Origin: UBA1127 sp034422455
GTDB lineage: Bacteria; Chloroflexota; Dehalococcoidia; Lucifugimonadales; UBA1127
Length of the DNA stretch: 64,000 bases
NCBI GenBank assembly: GCA_034422455.1
Contig: DAOUJQ010000001.1
Span: 62,001 to 126,000, forward strand
Direction of reading: 5' to 3'
Positions 48,748 to 57,036 of this stretch are shown piece after piece. The first letter of the stretch is position 1. Each line of letters begins with the position of its first letter. A program made the translations under genes and the position numbers. The notes under the pieces are model-generated. The model was not told where the DNA came from. It did no database searches and saw only the letters and a program-made list of their open reading frames with translations.

Positions 48748-50805
48748 ATGCGGGACGGCACGATCCCCGCGACGACCACCCCGGAGACGAACGTGGCCAC
48801 ACCGGAAGCCTTGAAACGCGCGATGGAGCTGCGGGCCGAGTTGGCCCGGCACAACCACAGCTACTACGTGCTCGACGCGCCCACCGTCAGCGACGCGGCC
48901 TACGACCAGCTCATGCGGGAGCTGCGGGAGTTGGAGGCGGAGCACCCGGACCTCGTGACGCCCGACTCGCCGACGCAGCGGGTGGGCGCGGCGCCGTCGC
49001 AGGGCTTCGCGGAGGCGGTCCACCGCGCGCAGATGTTCAGCCTCGCCAACGCCTTCGACGACGATGAGTACCTCGCATGGGTGCAGCGGACCCGGCGGCT
49101 GCTCGGCGACCAGGACTTCGACGTGACGTGCGAGCTCAAGATCGACGGGCTCGCCGTGTCGCTGACGTACCGCAACGGCGTGCTGGAGCGCGGCGCGACG
49201 CGGGGCGACGGCCAGCGTGGCGAGGACGTGACGCCCAATGTGCGCACCATCCGCAGCATTCCGCTGCAGCTCCTCGGCTCGCCGCCCGAGCTGCTGGAAG
49301 TGCGCGGCGAGATCTACATGGGACGCGAGGGCTTCCGGCGCATGAACGAGGCCCGCGCCGCTGAGGGGCTGCCGCTGTACGCCAACCCCCGCAACAGCGC
49401 GGCGGGATCCGTGCGCCAGCTCGACCCCAACGTGACCGCGACGCGCCCGCTCAACATCTGGGTCTACGCGCTCGGGTACGTGGAGGGTGGCGCCGTGCCG
49501 GACTCGCAGTGGGATCTGCTGCACTGGCTCAACGACATGGGCATTCGCACCAACCCGCACAACCGGCATTACGACAACCCTGAGAGAGCGCTCGACTACT
49601 ACCGGCAGTGGCTGGAGGGCCGCGAGGACCTGGACTACGACACCGACGGGGCGGTCGTCAAAGTCAACAGGAGCGCCCATTGGGACGTGCTCGGCGTGGT
49701 GGGACGCGAGCCGCGGTGGGCCATCGCGTTCAAGTGGCCGTCGCAGCAGGAGACGACGCGGGTGCTGGACATCCCCGTCAACGTCGGCCGCACGGGCCGC
49801 ATCAACCCCTACGCGGTGCTGGAGCCGGTCTTCGTGGGCGGCGTGACGGTGCAGCACGCCACGCTGCACAACGCCGACTACATCGCCGAGAAGGACATCC
49901 GCGTCGGCGACTGGGTGGTCGTGGAACGCGCGGGCGAGGTCATCCCGCAGGTCGTGCGGAGCATCCCCGAGCAGCGGCCCCCGGACGCCTCGCCATTCGC
50001 GATGCCGGAGATCTGCCCTGTGTGCAGCAGCCGCGTGGTGCGGGCCGAGGGCGAGGCGGCGCACTACTGCACCAACGCCTCGTGTCCCGCGCAGCTGGCG
50101 GAGCACATCTTCCATTTCGTGTCCAGGGGCGCCATGGACATCGACGGCATGGGGCCCAAGATTGCGACGTCGCTGCTGGAGTCTGACCTCATCGAGGACG
50201 TGGCCGACATCTACTCGCTGAAGATGGAAGCTCTGGTGGAGCTGGACCGGATGGGGGAGCTTCTGGCGGCCAAGCTGCTGCGGAACATTGAGGAGAGCAA
50301 GGGGCGGCCGCTGCACCGGCTGCTGGTGGCGCTTGGCATCATGCTGGTCGGGAGCGAGGTGGCCGAGCTGCTGGCGACGGCCTTCGGCGACATGGAACGG
50401 CTGCGTTCGGCGACTGAGGAGGAGATGACGGAGATCCCGGGCGTCGGCCCCAAGATCGCTGCGAGCGTCGCCGCATTCTTCGCCGACGAGGGGAATGTCA
50501 GGCTCGTCGAGAAGCTCCGGGACGCGGGCGTGCGCATGGACGCGGACGCCGCGCCGCCGCCAAGGGACGACCTGCCGTTGTCGGGGCTGGTGTTCTGCTT
50601 CACGGGCACCCTCTCGGCCATGCCGCGCTCGCAGGGCGAGGAGCTGGTGAAGACGCTTGGCGCGGCGGCGTCCGGTTCGGTCACGAAGAAGACCACGCAC
50701 CTGGTGATCGGCGAGGCCCCCGGCGCGTCCAAGCTCACGCAGGCGGCCAAGTTCGGCACTGAGGTCTTGAATGAGGATGAGTTCCTCGCGATGTTGCCGG
50801 GTTAG
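48748..50805 (+). CDS. ligA: NAD-dependent DNA ligase LigA
   Basis: 685 residues from ATG 48748. Domain Ia HNHSYYVLDAPTVSDAAYDQLMRELRELE; adenylated Lys in CELKIDGLA (K131); OB fold; Cys4 zinc finger CPVC...CTNASC; helix-hairpin-helix repeats (EIPGVGPKIAASVAAFF); C-terminal BRCT (LVFCFTGTLSAMPRSQGEELVKTLG). Complete. It seals nicks in replication and repair. Confidence 0.97.
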   Translation: MRDGTIPATTTPETNVATPEALKRAMELRAELARHNHSYYVLDAPTVSDAAYDQLMRELRELEAEHPDLVTPDSPTQRVGAAPSQGFAEAVHRAQMFSLANAFDDDEYLAWVQRTRRLLGDQDFDVTCELKIDGLAVSLTYRNGVLERGATRGDGQRGEDVTPNVRTIRSIPLQLLGSPPELLEVRGEIYMGREGFRRMNEARAAEGLPLYANPRNSAAGSVRQLDPNVTATRPLNIWVYALGYVEGGAVPDSQWDLLHWLNDMGIRTNPHNRHYDNPERALDYYRQWLEGREDLDYDTDGAVVKVNRSAHWDVLGVVGREPRWAIAFKWPSQQETTRVLDIPVNVGRTGRINPYAVLEPVFVGGVTVQHATLHNADYIAEKDIRVGDWVVVERAGEVIPQVVRSIPEQRPPDASPFAMPEICPVCSSRVVRAEGEAAHYCTNASCPAQLAEHIFHFVSRGAMDIDGMGPKIATSLLESDLIEDVADIYSLKMEALVELDRMGELLAAKLLRNIEESKGRPLHRLLVALGIMLVGSEVAELLATAFGDMERLRSATEEEMTEIPGVGPKIAASVAAFFADEGNVRLVEKLRDAGVRMDADAAPPPRDDLPLSGLVFCFTGTLSAMPRSQGEELVKTLGAAASGSVTKKTTHLVIGEAPGASKLTQAAKFGTEVLNEDEFLAMLPG

Positions 50806-50880
50806 CTCATTCGTCAAATGGCTGGGCCACCGCCAAAGCGTTTTCAAGAAAGTGACCATGGATAGCATGCGGGCAGGGAC

Positions 50881-51474
50881 ATGAAGGTCATAGTCGGGCT
50901 GGGCAACCCAACGCCCAGGTATGCCAACACCCGGCACAACATCGGCGCCTTGACGGTGGACCGGCTGTGCAAGCAGTGGGGCATCAGGCTGGAGCGCCGC
51001 AACCGCTACGCACTGGTGGGCCAGGGCGTGGTCGAGGGGCAAGCGGTCGCGCTGGCGAAGCCCCGCTCGTTCATGAACCTCAGCGGCGAGCCGGTGGCGT
51101 ACCTGCAGGCGCGTTTCCGCGTCAAGCTGGGCGACATGCTGGTCGTGCTTGACGACATGGACCTCCCCTTGGGCGTCACGCGCATGCGTCCCGAGGGCGG
51201 CCACGGCGGGCACAATGGCCTGCGCTCGATCCTGGACACGCTCGGTGCGCAGGACATCCCGCGGCTGCGGCTGGGCGTGGGCCGCTCACCCGTCGACGAC
51301 CCCATCCGGCACGTGCTCGGCGGGTTCACGCGGGAGCAGGAGCTGGCCGTCGAGCGGCTGCTTGCCCGCGCGGCGGACGCGGCGGCATGCTTCGTCACAG
51401 ACGGCGTTGAAGCAGCCATGAACCGCTTCAACCAGGCGCCGGAGACGGACGAGGCGGAGGGGCCGGAGCAGTAG
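50881..51474 (+). CDS. pth: Peptidyl-tRNA hydrolase
   Basis: 197 residues. IVGLGNPTPRYANTRHNIG gives the catalytic N9 and H19; VVLDDMDLPLG carries the catalytic Asp near 91; GGHGGHNGLRSI is the tRNA-binding loop. Recycles peptidyl-tRNA. 75 bp after ligA on the same strand. Confidence 0.96.
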   Translation: MKVIVGLGNPTPRYANTRHNIGALTVDRLCKQWGIRLERRNRYALVGQGVVEGQAVALAKPRSFMNLSGEPVAYLQARFRVKLGDMLVVLDDMDLPLGVTRMRPEGGHGGHNGLRSILDTLGAQDIPRLRLGVGRSPVDDPIRHVLGGFTREQELAVERLLARAADAAACFVTDGVEAAMNRFNQAPETDEAEGPEQ

Positions 51475-51542
51475 CAAACATCCCGGCCTCCAGCAGTCCC
51501 TTGGTGTATCATTGCGGCCAACCCAATTCGGAAGGAGTATCC

Positions 51543-51869
51543 ATGCTGTACGAGCTGCGAACCTACACCGCCTGCCCTGGCAAGCTGCCCAACGTCGTCG
51601 CGCGGTTCCGCGACTTCACGGCGGCAAAGTTCACGGAGCACGGCTTCCGCATCATCGGCTTCTGGACGCCGCAGGTCGGCGGCTCCAGCCACGAGCTGAT
51701 CTACATGCTGGCGTGGGAGAGCTACGATGAGCGCAATCGCTGCTTCGCCTCCTTCCGCGACGACCCGGACCGTGCCAGGGTGTTCGCGGAGTCGGAGAAG
51801 GACGGGCCTATCGTGGCGAACGTCGAGAACGTGATGCTGGCGCCCACGGACTTCTCGCCGCTGGGGTAG
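51543..51869 (+). CDS. NIPSNAP family protein
   Basis: 108 residues. MLYELRTYTACPGKLPNVVARF at the N terminus and LIYMLAWESYDERNRCFASFRDDPDRARVFAESEKDGPIV are the standard NIPSNAP ferredoxin-like barrel blocks. Role unknown in bacteria; members occur near degradative enzymes. GGAAGGAG precedes the ATG. Confidence 0.88.
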   Translation: MLYELRTYTACPGKLPNVVARFRDFTAAKFTEHGFRIIGFWTPQVGGSSHELIYMLAWESYDERNRCFASFRDDPDRARVFAESEKDGPIVANVENVMLAPTDFSPLG

Positions 51870-51889
51870 GGGGACCATCGCCCTCCAAG

Positions 51890-51918
51890 ACCTTGGATCC
51901 CGGCATTCGCCGGGATGA
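51890..51918. repeat. Short palindrome CCCGGCATTCGCCGGG
   Basis: GGATCCCGGCATTCGCCGGGATGACGA between convergent NIPSNAP and ruvA; same class as the ATACCGG palindromes. It may double as a terminator. Confidence 0.6.
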
Positions 51919-51927
51919 CGATGCGTG

Positions 51928-52509
51928 CTACCGCTGGGCCATGCGCTGAAGGGCCTGGCGGATCTGCTCCTCGACGGACAGCGATGCGTCGCCGCCGACG
52001 GCCGCCTGGCGTGCCTCCATCGCGCTGTAGCCGAGCGCCTGGAGCGCCTCGGTGACAGCGTCGCCTGTGCTCGAAATGACGGCGCCCGGCGTCGCTCTCT
52101 CGAAGCCCATGTCCAGCTTGTCCTTGAGCTCCACGATGATGCGGGCGGCCGTTCGCCGTCCGAGCCCGGGCGCCTGCGCCAACGCCTTCACGTCCTCCGC
52201 GGCGATGGCCGACGCCAGCGTCCCCGGCTCCATGGCCGAGAGGACTGCGTGCGCGAGCCTTGGCCCGATGCCGGATATGCCGATGAGCATGGTGAAGAGC
52301 TGCAGCGCCTCGGCGGTGGGGAAGCCGTGAAGCTCCATCGCGTCATCGCGGACCATGAGGTGCGTGTGCAGGTGCACCTGCGAGCCAACGGCGCCGAGCC
52401 CGGCGATCGCCGACGAGGGCACCGAGACCCGGAGGCTCAGGCCCTGGACCGTCACGACGACCCAGTCGGGCCCGGCTACCTCGAGGGTACCGCGTACGCC
52501 GGCAATCAT
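51928..52509 (-). CDS. ruvA: Holliday junction branch migration protein RuvA
   Basis: 193 residues. N-terminal OB fold (MIAGVRGTLEVAGPDWVVVTVQGLSLRVSVP), helix-hairpin-helix pair (LIGISGIGPRLAHAVLS, then LAQAPGLGRRTAARIIVELKDKL), and the C-terminal RuvB-contact domain (TEALQALGYSAMEARQA). Forms the tetramer that holds the four-way junction. ruvB is not next to it. Confidence 0.95.
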   Translation of the reverse strand: MIAGVRGTLEVAGPDWVVVTVQGLSLRVSVPSSAIAGLGAVGSQVHLHTHLMVRDDAMELHGFPTAEALQLFTMLIGISGIGPRLAHAVLSAMEPGTLASAIAAEDVKALAQAPGLGRRTAARIIVELKDKLDMGFERATPGAVISSTGDAVTEALQALGYSAMEARQAAVGGDASLSVEEQIRQALQRMAQR

Positions 52510-52551
52510 CTGTTGGCATTCCTTTCGCGTCGCGGGCTGCGGCGCATCGGT

Positions 52552-53070
52552 CTAGATCAGGGCCCTCAGCCGCTCCTGGTGCAGGTAGCAGAGCGCGACG
52601 GCAAGGGCGTCAGTGGCGTCCACGGGCTCCGGCGGCTTCGACAGGCCGAGCAGCATGCCCACCATCGTCGCTACCTGCACCTTGCTCCCCTGGCCGTAAC
52701 CGGCCACTGCGCGCTTGACCTGCGCCGGCGGGTAGCGGAACACCGGCAGGCCATAGTGGGCGGCGGCCAGCAGCGCCACCGCCTGCGCCTGCCCCACCGC
52801 GATGGCCGACCGCACGCTCGTCCCGTGGCCGCCCCGGCTGGCGATTTCCGGTGGGATGAACGGCTCTTCCACGGCAACGACGTCAGGGCTCCAGCGCTCC
52901 AGCACCTCCAGCAACTCACCGTGGATGCGGTGCAGCCGCTGGCCGATCTCGAGGGACCTGGGCGCTTTGAGGACGCCCGCGGTGAGGTAGCTGCCGCCGC
53001 CGCTCGAGTCGACTAGGCCGTACCCGAACTGCAGCGTGCCGGGGTCAATGCCGATGATGCGCTGGCTCAT
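52552..53070 (-). CDS. ruvC: Crossover junction endonuclease RuvC
   Basis: 172 residues. Acidic residues of the RNase H-fold active site: D9 in IIGIDPGTLQFGYG, E68 in VVAVEEPF, and D151/D154 in VDATDALAVALCY. Cuts Holliday junctions. 42 bp before ruvA and 8 bp after yebC: the usual yebC-ruvC-ruvA operon. Confidence 0.96.
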   Translation of the reverse strand: MSQRIIGIDPGTLQFGYGLVDSSGGGSYLTAGVLKAPRSLEIGQRLHRIHGELLEVLERWSPDVVAVEEPFIPPEIASRGGHGTSVRSAIAVGQAQAVALLAAAHYGLPVFRYPPAQVKRAVAGYGQGSKVQVATMVGMLLGLSKPPEPVDATDALAVALCYLHQERLRALI

Positions 53071-53078
53071 CGGCGGGC

Positions 53079-53837
53079 CTACGCGGCGGACCCGTACTTT
53101 TCCAGGACGGCCTCCGGGAAGTCGGCGTTGGTGTGCACCTTCTGCACGTCGTCCAGGTCCTCCAGCCGGTCCAGCAACTTGAGGGTCTGCTCGGCGGTTC
53201 GCTCGTCGAGGCCCGTCTGCGTGGTGGGCGCCATGGTGACCTCGGCGGTGTCGGGCGTCATGCCCGCCTCCTCCAGCGCCCGGCGCACGGCCTCGAAGTT
53301 CTCCGGCGCCGTCCGCACCTCCAGCGTATCGCCGTCGTCGGAGATGTCCTCAGCGCCGTGCTCGATGGCGAGCAGTTCCGCATCCTCCATCTGCTCCCCG
53401 GAGAGCTGGAGCGTGATGACGCCCTTCTGTTCGAACATCCAGCCGACGGAGCCCACCTGCCCCATCTTGCCGTTGTTGCGGTCGAAGACGTTGCGGACCT
53501 CAGACGACGCGCGGTTGCGGTTGTCGGTCACCGCGACAACGAGGATGGCGGCGCCGCCGGGGCTGAAGCCCTCGTAGACCAACTCCTCAAGCTCGGCCTG
53601 GTCGTCGGACTGGCCGGTGGCACGCTTGATGGCCCGCTCGATGTTGTCGAGCGGCATGTTGTTCTGCTTGGCCACCTGTACGGCCAGGCGCAGCCGGGCG
53701 TTCATGTCGGGGTCGCCGCCGCCCGCCTTCGCCGCAACGATGATCTCCTTGGTCAGGCGGGTGAAAAGCTGGCCCCGCTTGGCGTCTGCCGCGCCTTTCT
53801 TGTGCTTGATGGTGGACCATTTTGAGTGTCCGCTCAT
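53079..53837 (-). CDS. YebC/PmpR family regulatory protein
   Basis: 252 residues from ATG 53837 (MSGHSKWSTIKHKKGAADAKRGQLFTRLTKEI, the invariant start). Also has NNMPLDNIERAIKRATG, FSPGGAAILVVAVTDNRNRASSEVRNVF and the C-terminal VQKVHTNADFPE. YebC proteins regulate transcription or help ribosomes through difficult sequences. First gene of the ruv operon. Confidence 0.96.
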   Translation of the reverse strand: MSGHSKWSTIKHKKGAADAKRGQLFTRLTKEIIVAAKAGGGDPDMNARLRLAVQVAKQNNMPLDNIERAIKRATGQSDDQAELEELVYEGFSPGGAAILVVAVTDNRNRASSEVRNVFDRNNGKMGQVGSVGWMFEQKGVITLQLSGEQMEDAELLAIEHGAEDISDDGDTLEVRTAPENFEAVRRALEEAGMTPDTAEVTMAPTTQTGLDERTAEQTLKLLDRLEDLDDVQKVHTNADFPEAVLEKYGSAA

Positions 53838-53865
53838 GGCCACCTCCCATGAGGTTCTTGGGGCC

Positions 53866-53895
53866 ATTCTACAAGCGGCCCCAAGGAGAGGTCAA
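53866..53895 (-). promoter_or_regulatory. Promoter of yebC-ruvC-ruvA
   Basis: Minus strand TTGACC (53895-53890), 18-bp spacer, TAGAAT (53871-53866), about 30 bp before the yebC start and at the very end of rimM. Confidence 0.7.
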
Positions 53896-54413
53896 AGGAG
53901 ACCCGGCACGGTTTCTATGGTAATTACGCCCGCGCCGAGGTCCACGTCACGCACGATGTCCGGGATGGCGGGGATGAGCGACTCACCCTCCGGGCCGCGC
54001 ACGACGTAGACGTCGTTGCTGCCCGTCTCGATGATCTCGGCAAGGGCGCCGAGTTCCCGGCCGTCGGTGGTGCGCACGGCGAGGCCGATGACTTGGTGCT
54101 GGTAGAAGGCCCCCTCCGGCAGGGCGGGGGCCTCGTCCTCCGGCGTCTCCAGCATCGCGCCCTGAAGGCGGGCGGCGGCCCAACGGTTGTCGACGCCGAG
54201 GAGCTTGATGAGCAGCGCCTTCCCCTGCCGCCAGGAGCCCTCGCTGACGTAGGCGTCGTCGCCGATGAGGAAGCGCGCGCCCACGGCGAAGCGGCCGGGG
54301 ACGTCGCTGAGGGAGACGATGCGGAGATAGCCGGTGCGGCCCCAGGGCCCGAGGATGCGCGCGGCGGCAAGGCGGTCAGCCGGTTGAGGCTGGTCTGCGG
54401 GAGTCGACGGCAT
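53892..54413 (-). CDS. rimM: Ribosome maturation factor RimM
   Basis: 173 residues. The N-terminal domain ILGPWGRTGYLRIVSLSDVPGRFAVGARF and the PRC-barrel half GAFYQHQVIGLAVRTTDGRELGALAEIIETGSNDVYVVRGPEGESLIPAIPDIV are classic RimM. Helps assemble the 30S head by binding S19. Follows khpA in the rpsP operon; the usual trmD partner is missing. Confidence 0.93.
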   Translation of the reverse strand: MPSTPADQPQPADRLAAARILGPWGRTGYLRIVSLSDVPGRFAVGARFLIGDDAYVSEGSWRQGKALLIKLLGVDNRWAAARLQGAMLETPEDEAPALPEGAFYQHQVIGLAVRTTDGRELGALAEIIETGSNDVYVVRGPEGESLIPAIPDIVRDVDLGAGVITIETVPGLL

Positions 54414-54440
54414 GGGCGAGGTCAGCAGGGACCTGTGAGG

Positions 54441-54668
54441 CTAGAGGATCTGCAGGGATGCGCGGACGCCCTGCTTGATTGCGACGACGCGGAGGAGGAC
54501 GCGCATTGCCTCGGCAACACGTCCCTGCTTGCCGATGATGCGGCCCTTGTCGTCAGGGTCAACATCGAGCTGGATGATGTAGACGCCCTCTTCCTCGACC
54601 TGGGTCACCTTGACGGCGTCAGGGTTGTGGGCGAGGGACTTGGCAATGTACTCGATGAGTTCTCGCAT
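54441..54668 (-). CDS. khpA: KH-domain RNA-binding protein KhpA
   Basis: 75 residues. A single KH domain with DKGRIIGKQGRVAEAMRVLLRVVA containing the GxxG loop (GKQG). Binds RNA broadly with KhpB. 3 bp after rpsP, as in most Gram-positive-type rpsP operons. Confidence 0.93.
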   Translation of the reverse strand: MRELIEYIAKSLAHNPDAVKVTQVEEEGVYIIQLDVDPDDKGRIIGKQGRVAEAMRVLLRVVAIKQGVRASLQIL

Positions 54669-54671
54669 GTG

Positions 54672-54920
54672 TTAAGCCTTCTCGAGCGCTCCCGCGTTCT
54701 GGAGGAGCCGCTTCACCGGCTCCGAGGGCTGCGCGCCGTTCTTGATCCAGGCGAGCGCCTTCTCCGTGTCCAACTCGACAGTCGCCGGCTCCGTCCGGGG
54801 GTTGTACAGCCCTACCTGGTCAATGTAACCGCCGTCGCGGGGGGACCGGGCGTCCATGACGACGACGCGGTAGCTGGGCTGCTTCTTTTTCCCCATCCGG
54901 CGAAGCCTGATTCGCAACAT
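54672..54920 (-). CDS. rpsP: 30S ribosomal protein S16
   Basis: 82 residues from ATG 54920 (MLRIRLRRMGKKKQPSYRVVVMDARSPRDGGYIDQVGLYNP). A TTG nine bases upstream is in frame but sits almost on the AGGAG site, so the ATG with an 11-nt spacing is preferred. First gene of rpsP-khpA-rimM, directly behind a consensus promoter. Confidence 0.97.
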   Translation of the reverse strand: MLRIRLRRMGKKKQPSYRVVVMDARSPRDGGYIDQVGLYNPRTEPATVELDTEKALAWIKNGAQPSEPVKRLLQNAGALEKA

Positions 54921-54958
54921 GAGACCCAAGACTCCTAACGCTGAATTGCTTAACCTCG

Positions 54959-54988
54959 ATTATAGGTAGGCCAAAAGTCAACTGTCAA
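54959..54988 (-). promoter_or_regulatory. Consensus promoter of the rpsP operon
   Basis: Minus strand TTGACA (54988-54983), 18-bp spacer, TATAAT (54964-54959). Both hexamers are perfect, as expected for a ribosomal-protein operon. Confidence 0.88.
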
Positions 54989-55059
54989 ACGGCGAGCCCC
55001 GTCTGAACAAGCCGGCCATCGCCTTGAGTTACCGCGTTAATGCGGGGCTTGCGGGCCCG

Positions 55060-55443
55060 TTACCAGTGCCAGATGGCGTCGTGGGCGTCGAAGAGCTTGG
55101 CGAGGTCCGCGCGGGCGACGGTCTGGACGCCCTCGCAGAGCTCGTCGGTCGAGATGCCGCGGTCGGCCAGGTCCTCGGCGACGACGTAGACGGGGGCGCC
55201 GGCGTTCGTGAGGGCGATGACGTCGTCGTCCAGGCGCGGCGGCACGCTGAGCTCGACGCCGCCGATGTTCAGGCCGCTGGCGTCCTGGCCGCGGACGGCG
55301 TAGTTGACTGCGTTGCTGCGCAGGAGCACGGAGAGGTCCGCGCCCGCGTTCTTGATCATGTGGCTGACCCAGAGAATGGTGTCATCCTGCTCTTCTATGG
55401 TGCCGTGATAGGCCCGCTCCACTACGGAAAGAATGCCAGGCAT
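55060..55443 (-). CDS. DsrE/DsrF-like family protein (1 of 3)
   Basis: 127 residues. A Rossmann-like DsrE fold: ILWVSHMIKNAGADLSVLLRSNAVNYAVRGQ, GVELSVPPRLDDDVIALTNAGAPVYVVAEDLADRG, and an ending AIWHW typical of short DsrE/TusB-type subunits. A single Cys at 103 is near where TusD/DsrE proteins carry the active thiol. It probably works in a hetero-oligomer with the next two genes as a sulfur relay. Last of the three on the minus strand. Confidence 0.75.
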   Translation of the reverse strand: MPGILSVVERAYHGTIEEQDDTILWVSHMIKNAGADLSVLLRSNAVNYAVRGQDASGLNIGGVELSVPPRLDDDVIALTNAGAPVYVVAEDLADRGISTDELCEGVQTVARADLAKLFDAHDAIWHW

Positions 55444-55525
55444 ATCAGCCTCCTAGGTTTTGGTGTGGCCGCTGCCGGCCCCCATCCCAACCTTCCCCCT
55501 CAGGGGGAGGGAAAAAAGGCGGCGG

Positions 55526-55942
55526 CTAGCGCGTCCCGATGATCAGCGTGTTGGTGCTGGCCTGCGACATCTTCAGCAGGTCGCCGGGGCCGCCGCGCCG
55601 CGGGCCGTCGATCCAGTCGCCGGCGCCGCGCTCGTCGACGCAGAGACCGCAGTTGATCCAGTCCAGCGCGGGCCCGGACTGGGACAGCTCGAACAGGCCG
55701 GCGATGAACCGGGCCGTGCTGGGGTGGTCCTGCTCCTCGACCGACGTGCCCTTGACGGGGTTGGGGTGCGGGGCCTGCGCCTTCATGGTCATGTTGACCG
55801 CGCCCTCGTAGGCAAAGACGTTGACGTTGATGCCCTTGCGCAGCGCGGCGTCGACCATGCGCAGCGCCGTCGTCGTGGTGCCGGACTCGTACGGCGGGTC
55901 CATGAGCGCGATGGTGATCGTCCTCTCTCCTGACGTTGTCAT
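55526..55942 (-). CDS. DsrE family protein (2 of 3), with CxxC
   Basis: 138 residues. TITIALMDPPYESGTTTTALRMVDAALRKGINVNVFAYEGAV is the DsrE nucleotide-like fold; INCGLCVDERG gives C98 and C101, the best candidates for a sulfur-carrying thiol pair. The central member of the trio. A short GC-rich repeat fills the 82 bp to the next gene. Confidence 0.8.
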   Translation of the reverse strand: MTTSGERTITIALMDPPYESGTTTTALRMVDAALRKGINVNVFAYEGAVNMTMKAQAPHPNPVKGTSVEEQDHPSTARFIAGLFELSQSGPALDWINCGLCVDERGAGDWIDGPRRGGPGDLLKMSQASTNTLIIGTR

Positions 55943-55975
55943 AGCGTTTCTCCTCTTGGGATTGTGCCTTCCTGC

Positions 55976-56311
55976 CTAGTGCCAGACGGCCTTGACGCCG
56001 GGGACGGCCAGCATCTCCACCAGCTCGTCCACGTCCGAGGACGCGACGCCGTCGGCCAGGCGGTCGGCGGTGATGGCGCGCTCGCGGAGGGAGAACTCGT
56101 CGGCCAGGATCTTCACGGAAGGCGCGGCGCTCTGCAGCTTCGCGATGGCGTCGTTGCTGATGCCCTTCCGCGCCATGATGACGCCGTTCTGCACCAGGAA
56201 GAAGGTGACGTTGTTTCCCGCTTTACAGAGGTCTTCCGCCATCTGGTAGAAGTAGGACGTGTCGGCGTACTCAAACGGGTCTCTCGATTCAACCAGCAGA
56301 TAGTCGGCCAT
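55976..56311 (-). CDS. DsrE-like family protein (3 of 3)
   Basis: 111 residues from ATG 56311; upstream codons fall into repeat sequence. YLLVESRDPFEYADTSYFYQMAEDLCKAGNNVTFFLVQNGVIMARKG followed by a C-terminal EMLAVPGVKAVWH. No Cys in the usual active position (only C29), so it is probably a structural partner, like TusB/DsrH. First gene of the trio, 33 bp before the second. Confidence 0.7.
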   Translation of the reverse strand: MADYLLVESRDPFEYADTSYFYQMAEDLCKAGNNVTFFLVQNGVIMARKGISNDAIAKLQSAAPSVKILADEFSLRERAITADRLADGVASSDVDELVEMLAVPGVKAVWH

Positions 56312-56469
56312 AGCCACCCCCTCTTCTTGCTTTGGGCGCACGACACCATATGCGTCGTGTCCGCGCTCCTTGGCGAGCATAGAATACCGTGCAGACGCAC
56401 GTTTGCCAAATACAGCGATGCGGCGCAGGGCCAAGTGAAGCGTTTCCGGCGAGACCATGGCCACGGGCC

Positions 56470-56677
56470 ACTCGTTTTGCATTCGTTTTGTAGCTGTCCT
56501 GGCACGTTGCAGCTATAAGTCCAATATTCTCCCGGGAGAAACGAGTCCAGGTTTGGCCGGCAGGCCCGCACGCGGCCGTAGTTGTGGAGGGAGCCGGCAA
56601 CGGGCCAAGCTGTGGGCACGGCGTGGTTGAGGCGATGGTTGCGGGAGATGGTGCGGTCGTGCATAAGCGCAGGGTAG
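56470..56677 (-). repeat. Covarying-arm repeat element, copy 5
   Basis: Outer arms ACTCGTTT (56470-56477) and AAACGAGT (56539-56546); inner TTGTAGCTG (56488-56496) and CAGCTATAA (56510-56518); centre TCCTGGCACGTTG, the reverse complement of the CAACGTGCCA core of copies 1-3. The tail ends GCGCAGGGTAG, complementary to the CTACCCT start of the others. Confidence 0.83.
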
Positions 56678-56729
56678 CGGGAGGGCCATCGCCGGAGGCA
56701 CTGTTTCCGGCGAGACCACAGCCGCGGGC

Positions 56730-56964
56730 GATTCGTCTTTGCATTCGCTTTGTAGCTGTGTTGGCACGTCGCAGCTACAAACCCAATATTCACCCGGGGG
56801 GAAGCGAATCCAGGTTTGGCCGGCCGGCGCGCACGTGACTGTAGTCGCGGAGGGGGCCGGCGACGGGCCATGCTGTGGGCGCGACATGGTAGACGCGATG
56901 GTGTGACGCTGCATGGGGACAGGGTAGTGACGAGTCCGGCGCGGGGGCAATGGGGCGGTGGCAG
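56730..56964 (-). repeat. Covarying-arm repeat element, copy 6
   Basis: Outer arms GATTCGTCTT (56730-56739) and AAGCGAATC (56802-56810) are copy 2's arm pair read in reverse; inner TTTGTAGCTG (56749-56758) and CAGCTACAAA (56772-56781) are perfect. The tail runs to GGCGGTGGCAG, the reverse complement of the CTGCCACC start of copies 1 and 2. Confidence 0.85.
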
Positions 56965-57036
56965 GGTGGCCGCGCATTGACGATGCCGCGGCGGGGGGCA
57001 GATACTCCGGCACACCCAGCCGCCCAAGGAGGAGCC

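Larger units (their letters stand above)
56312..57036. repeat. Repeat-filled intergenic region
   Basis: About 725 bp without a gene. Two covarying-arm elements in reverse orientation occupy 56470-56677 and 56730-56964. Both are followed by related flanks beginning CAGGTTTGGCCGGC and ending in AGGGTAG. The stretch 56312-56469 shows nothing I recognise. Confidence 0.8.

Noticed and set aside
48742..51213. An 823-codon minus-strand frame
   Set aside because: Antisense of ligA and pth, both unmistakable.
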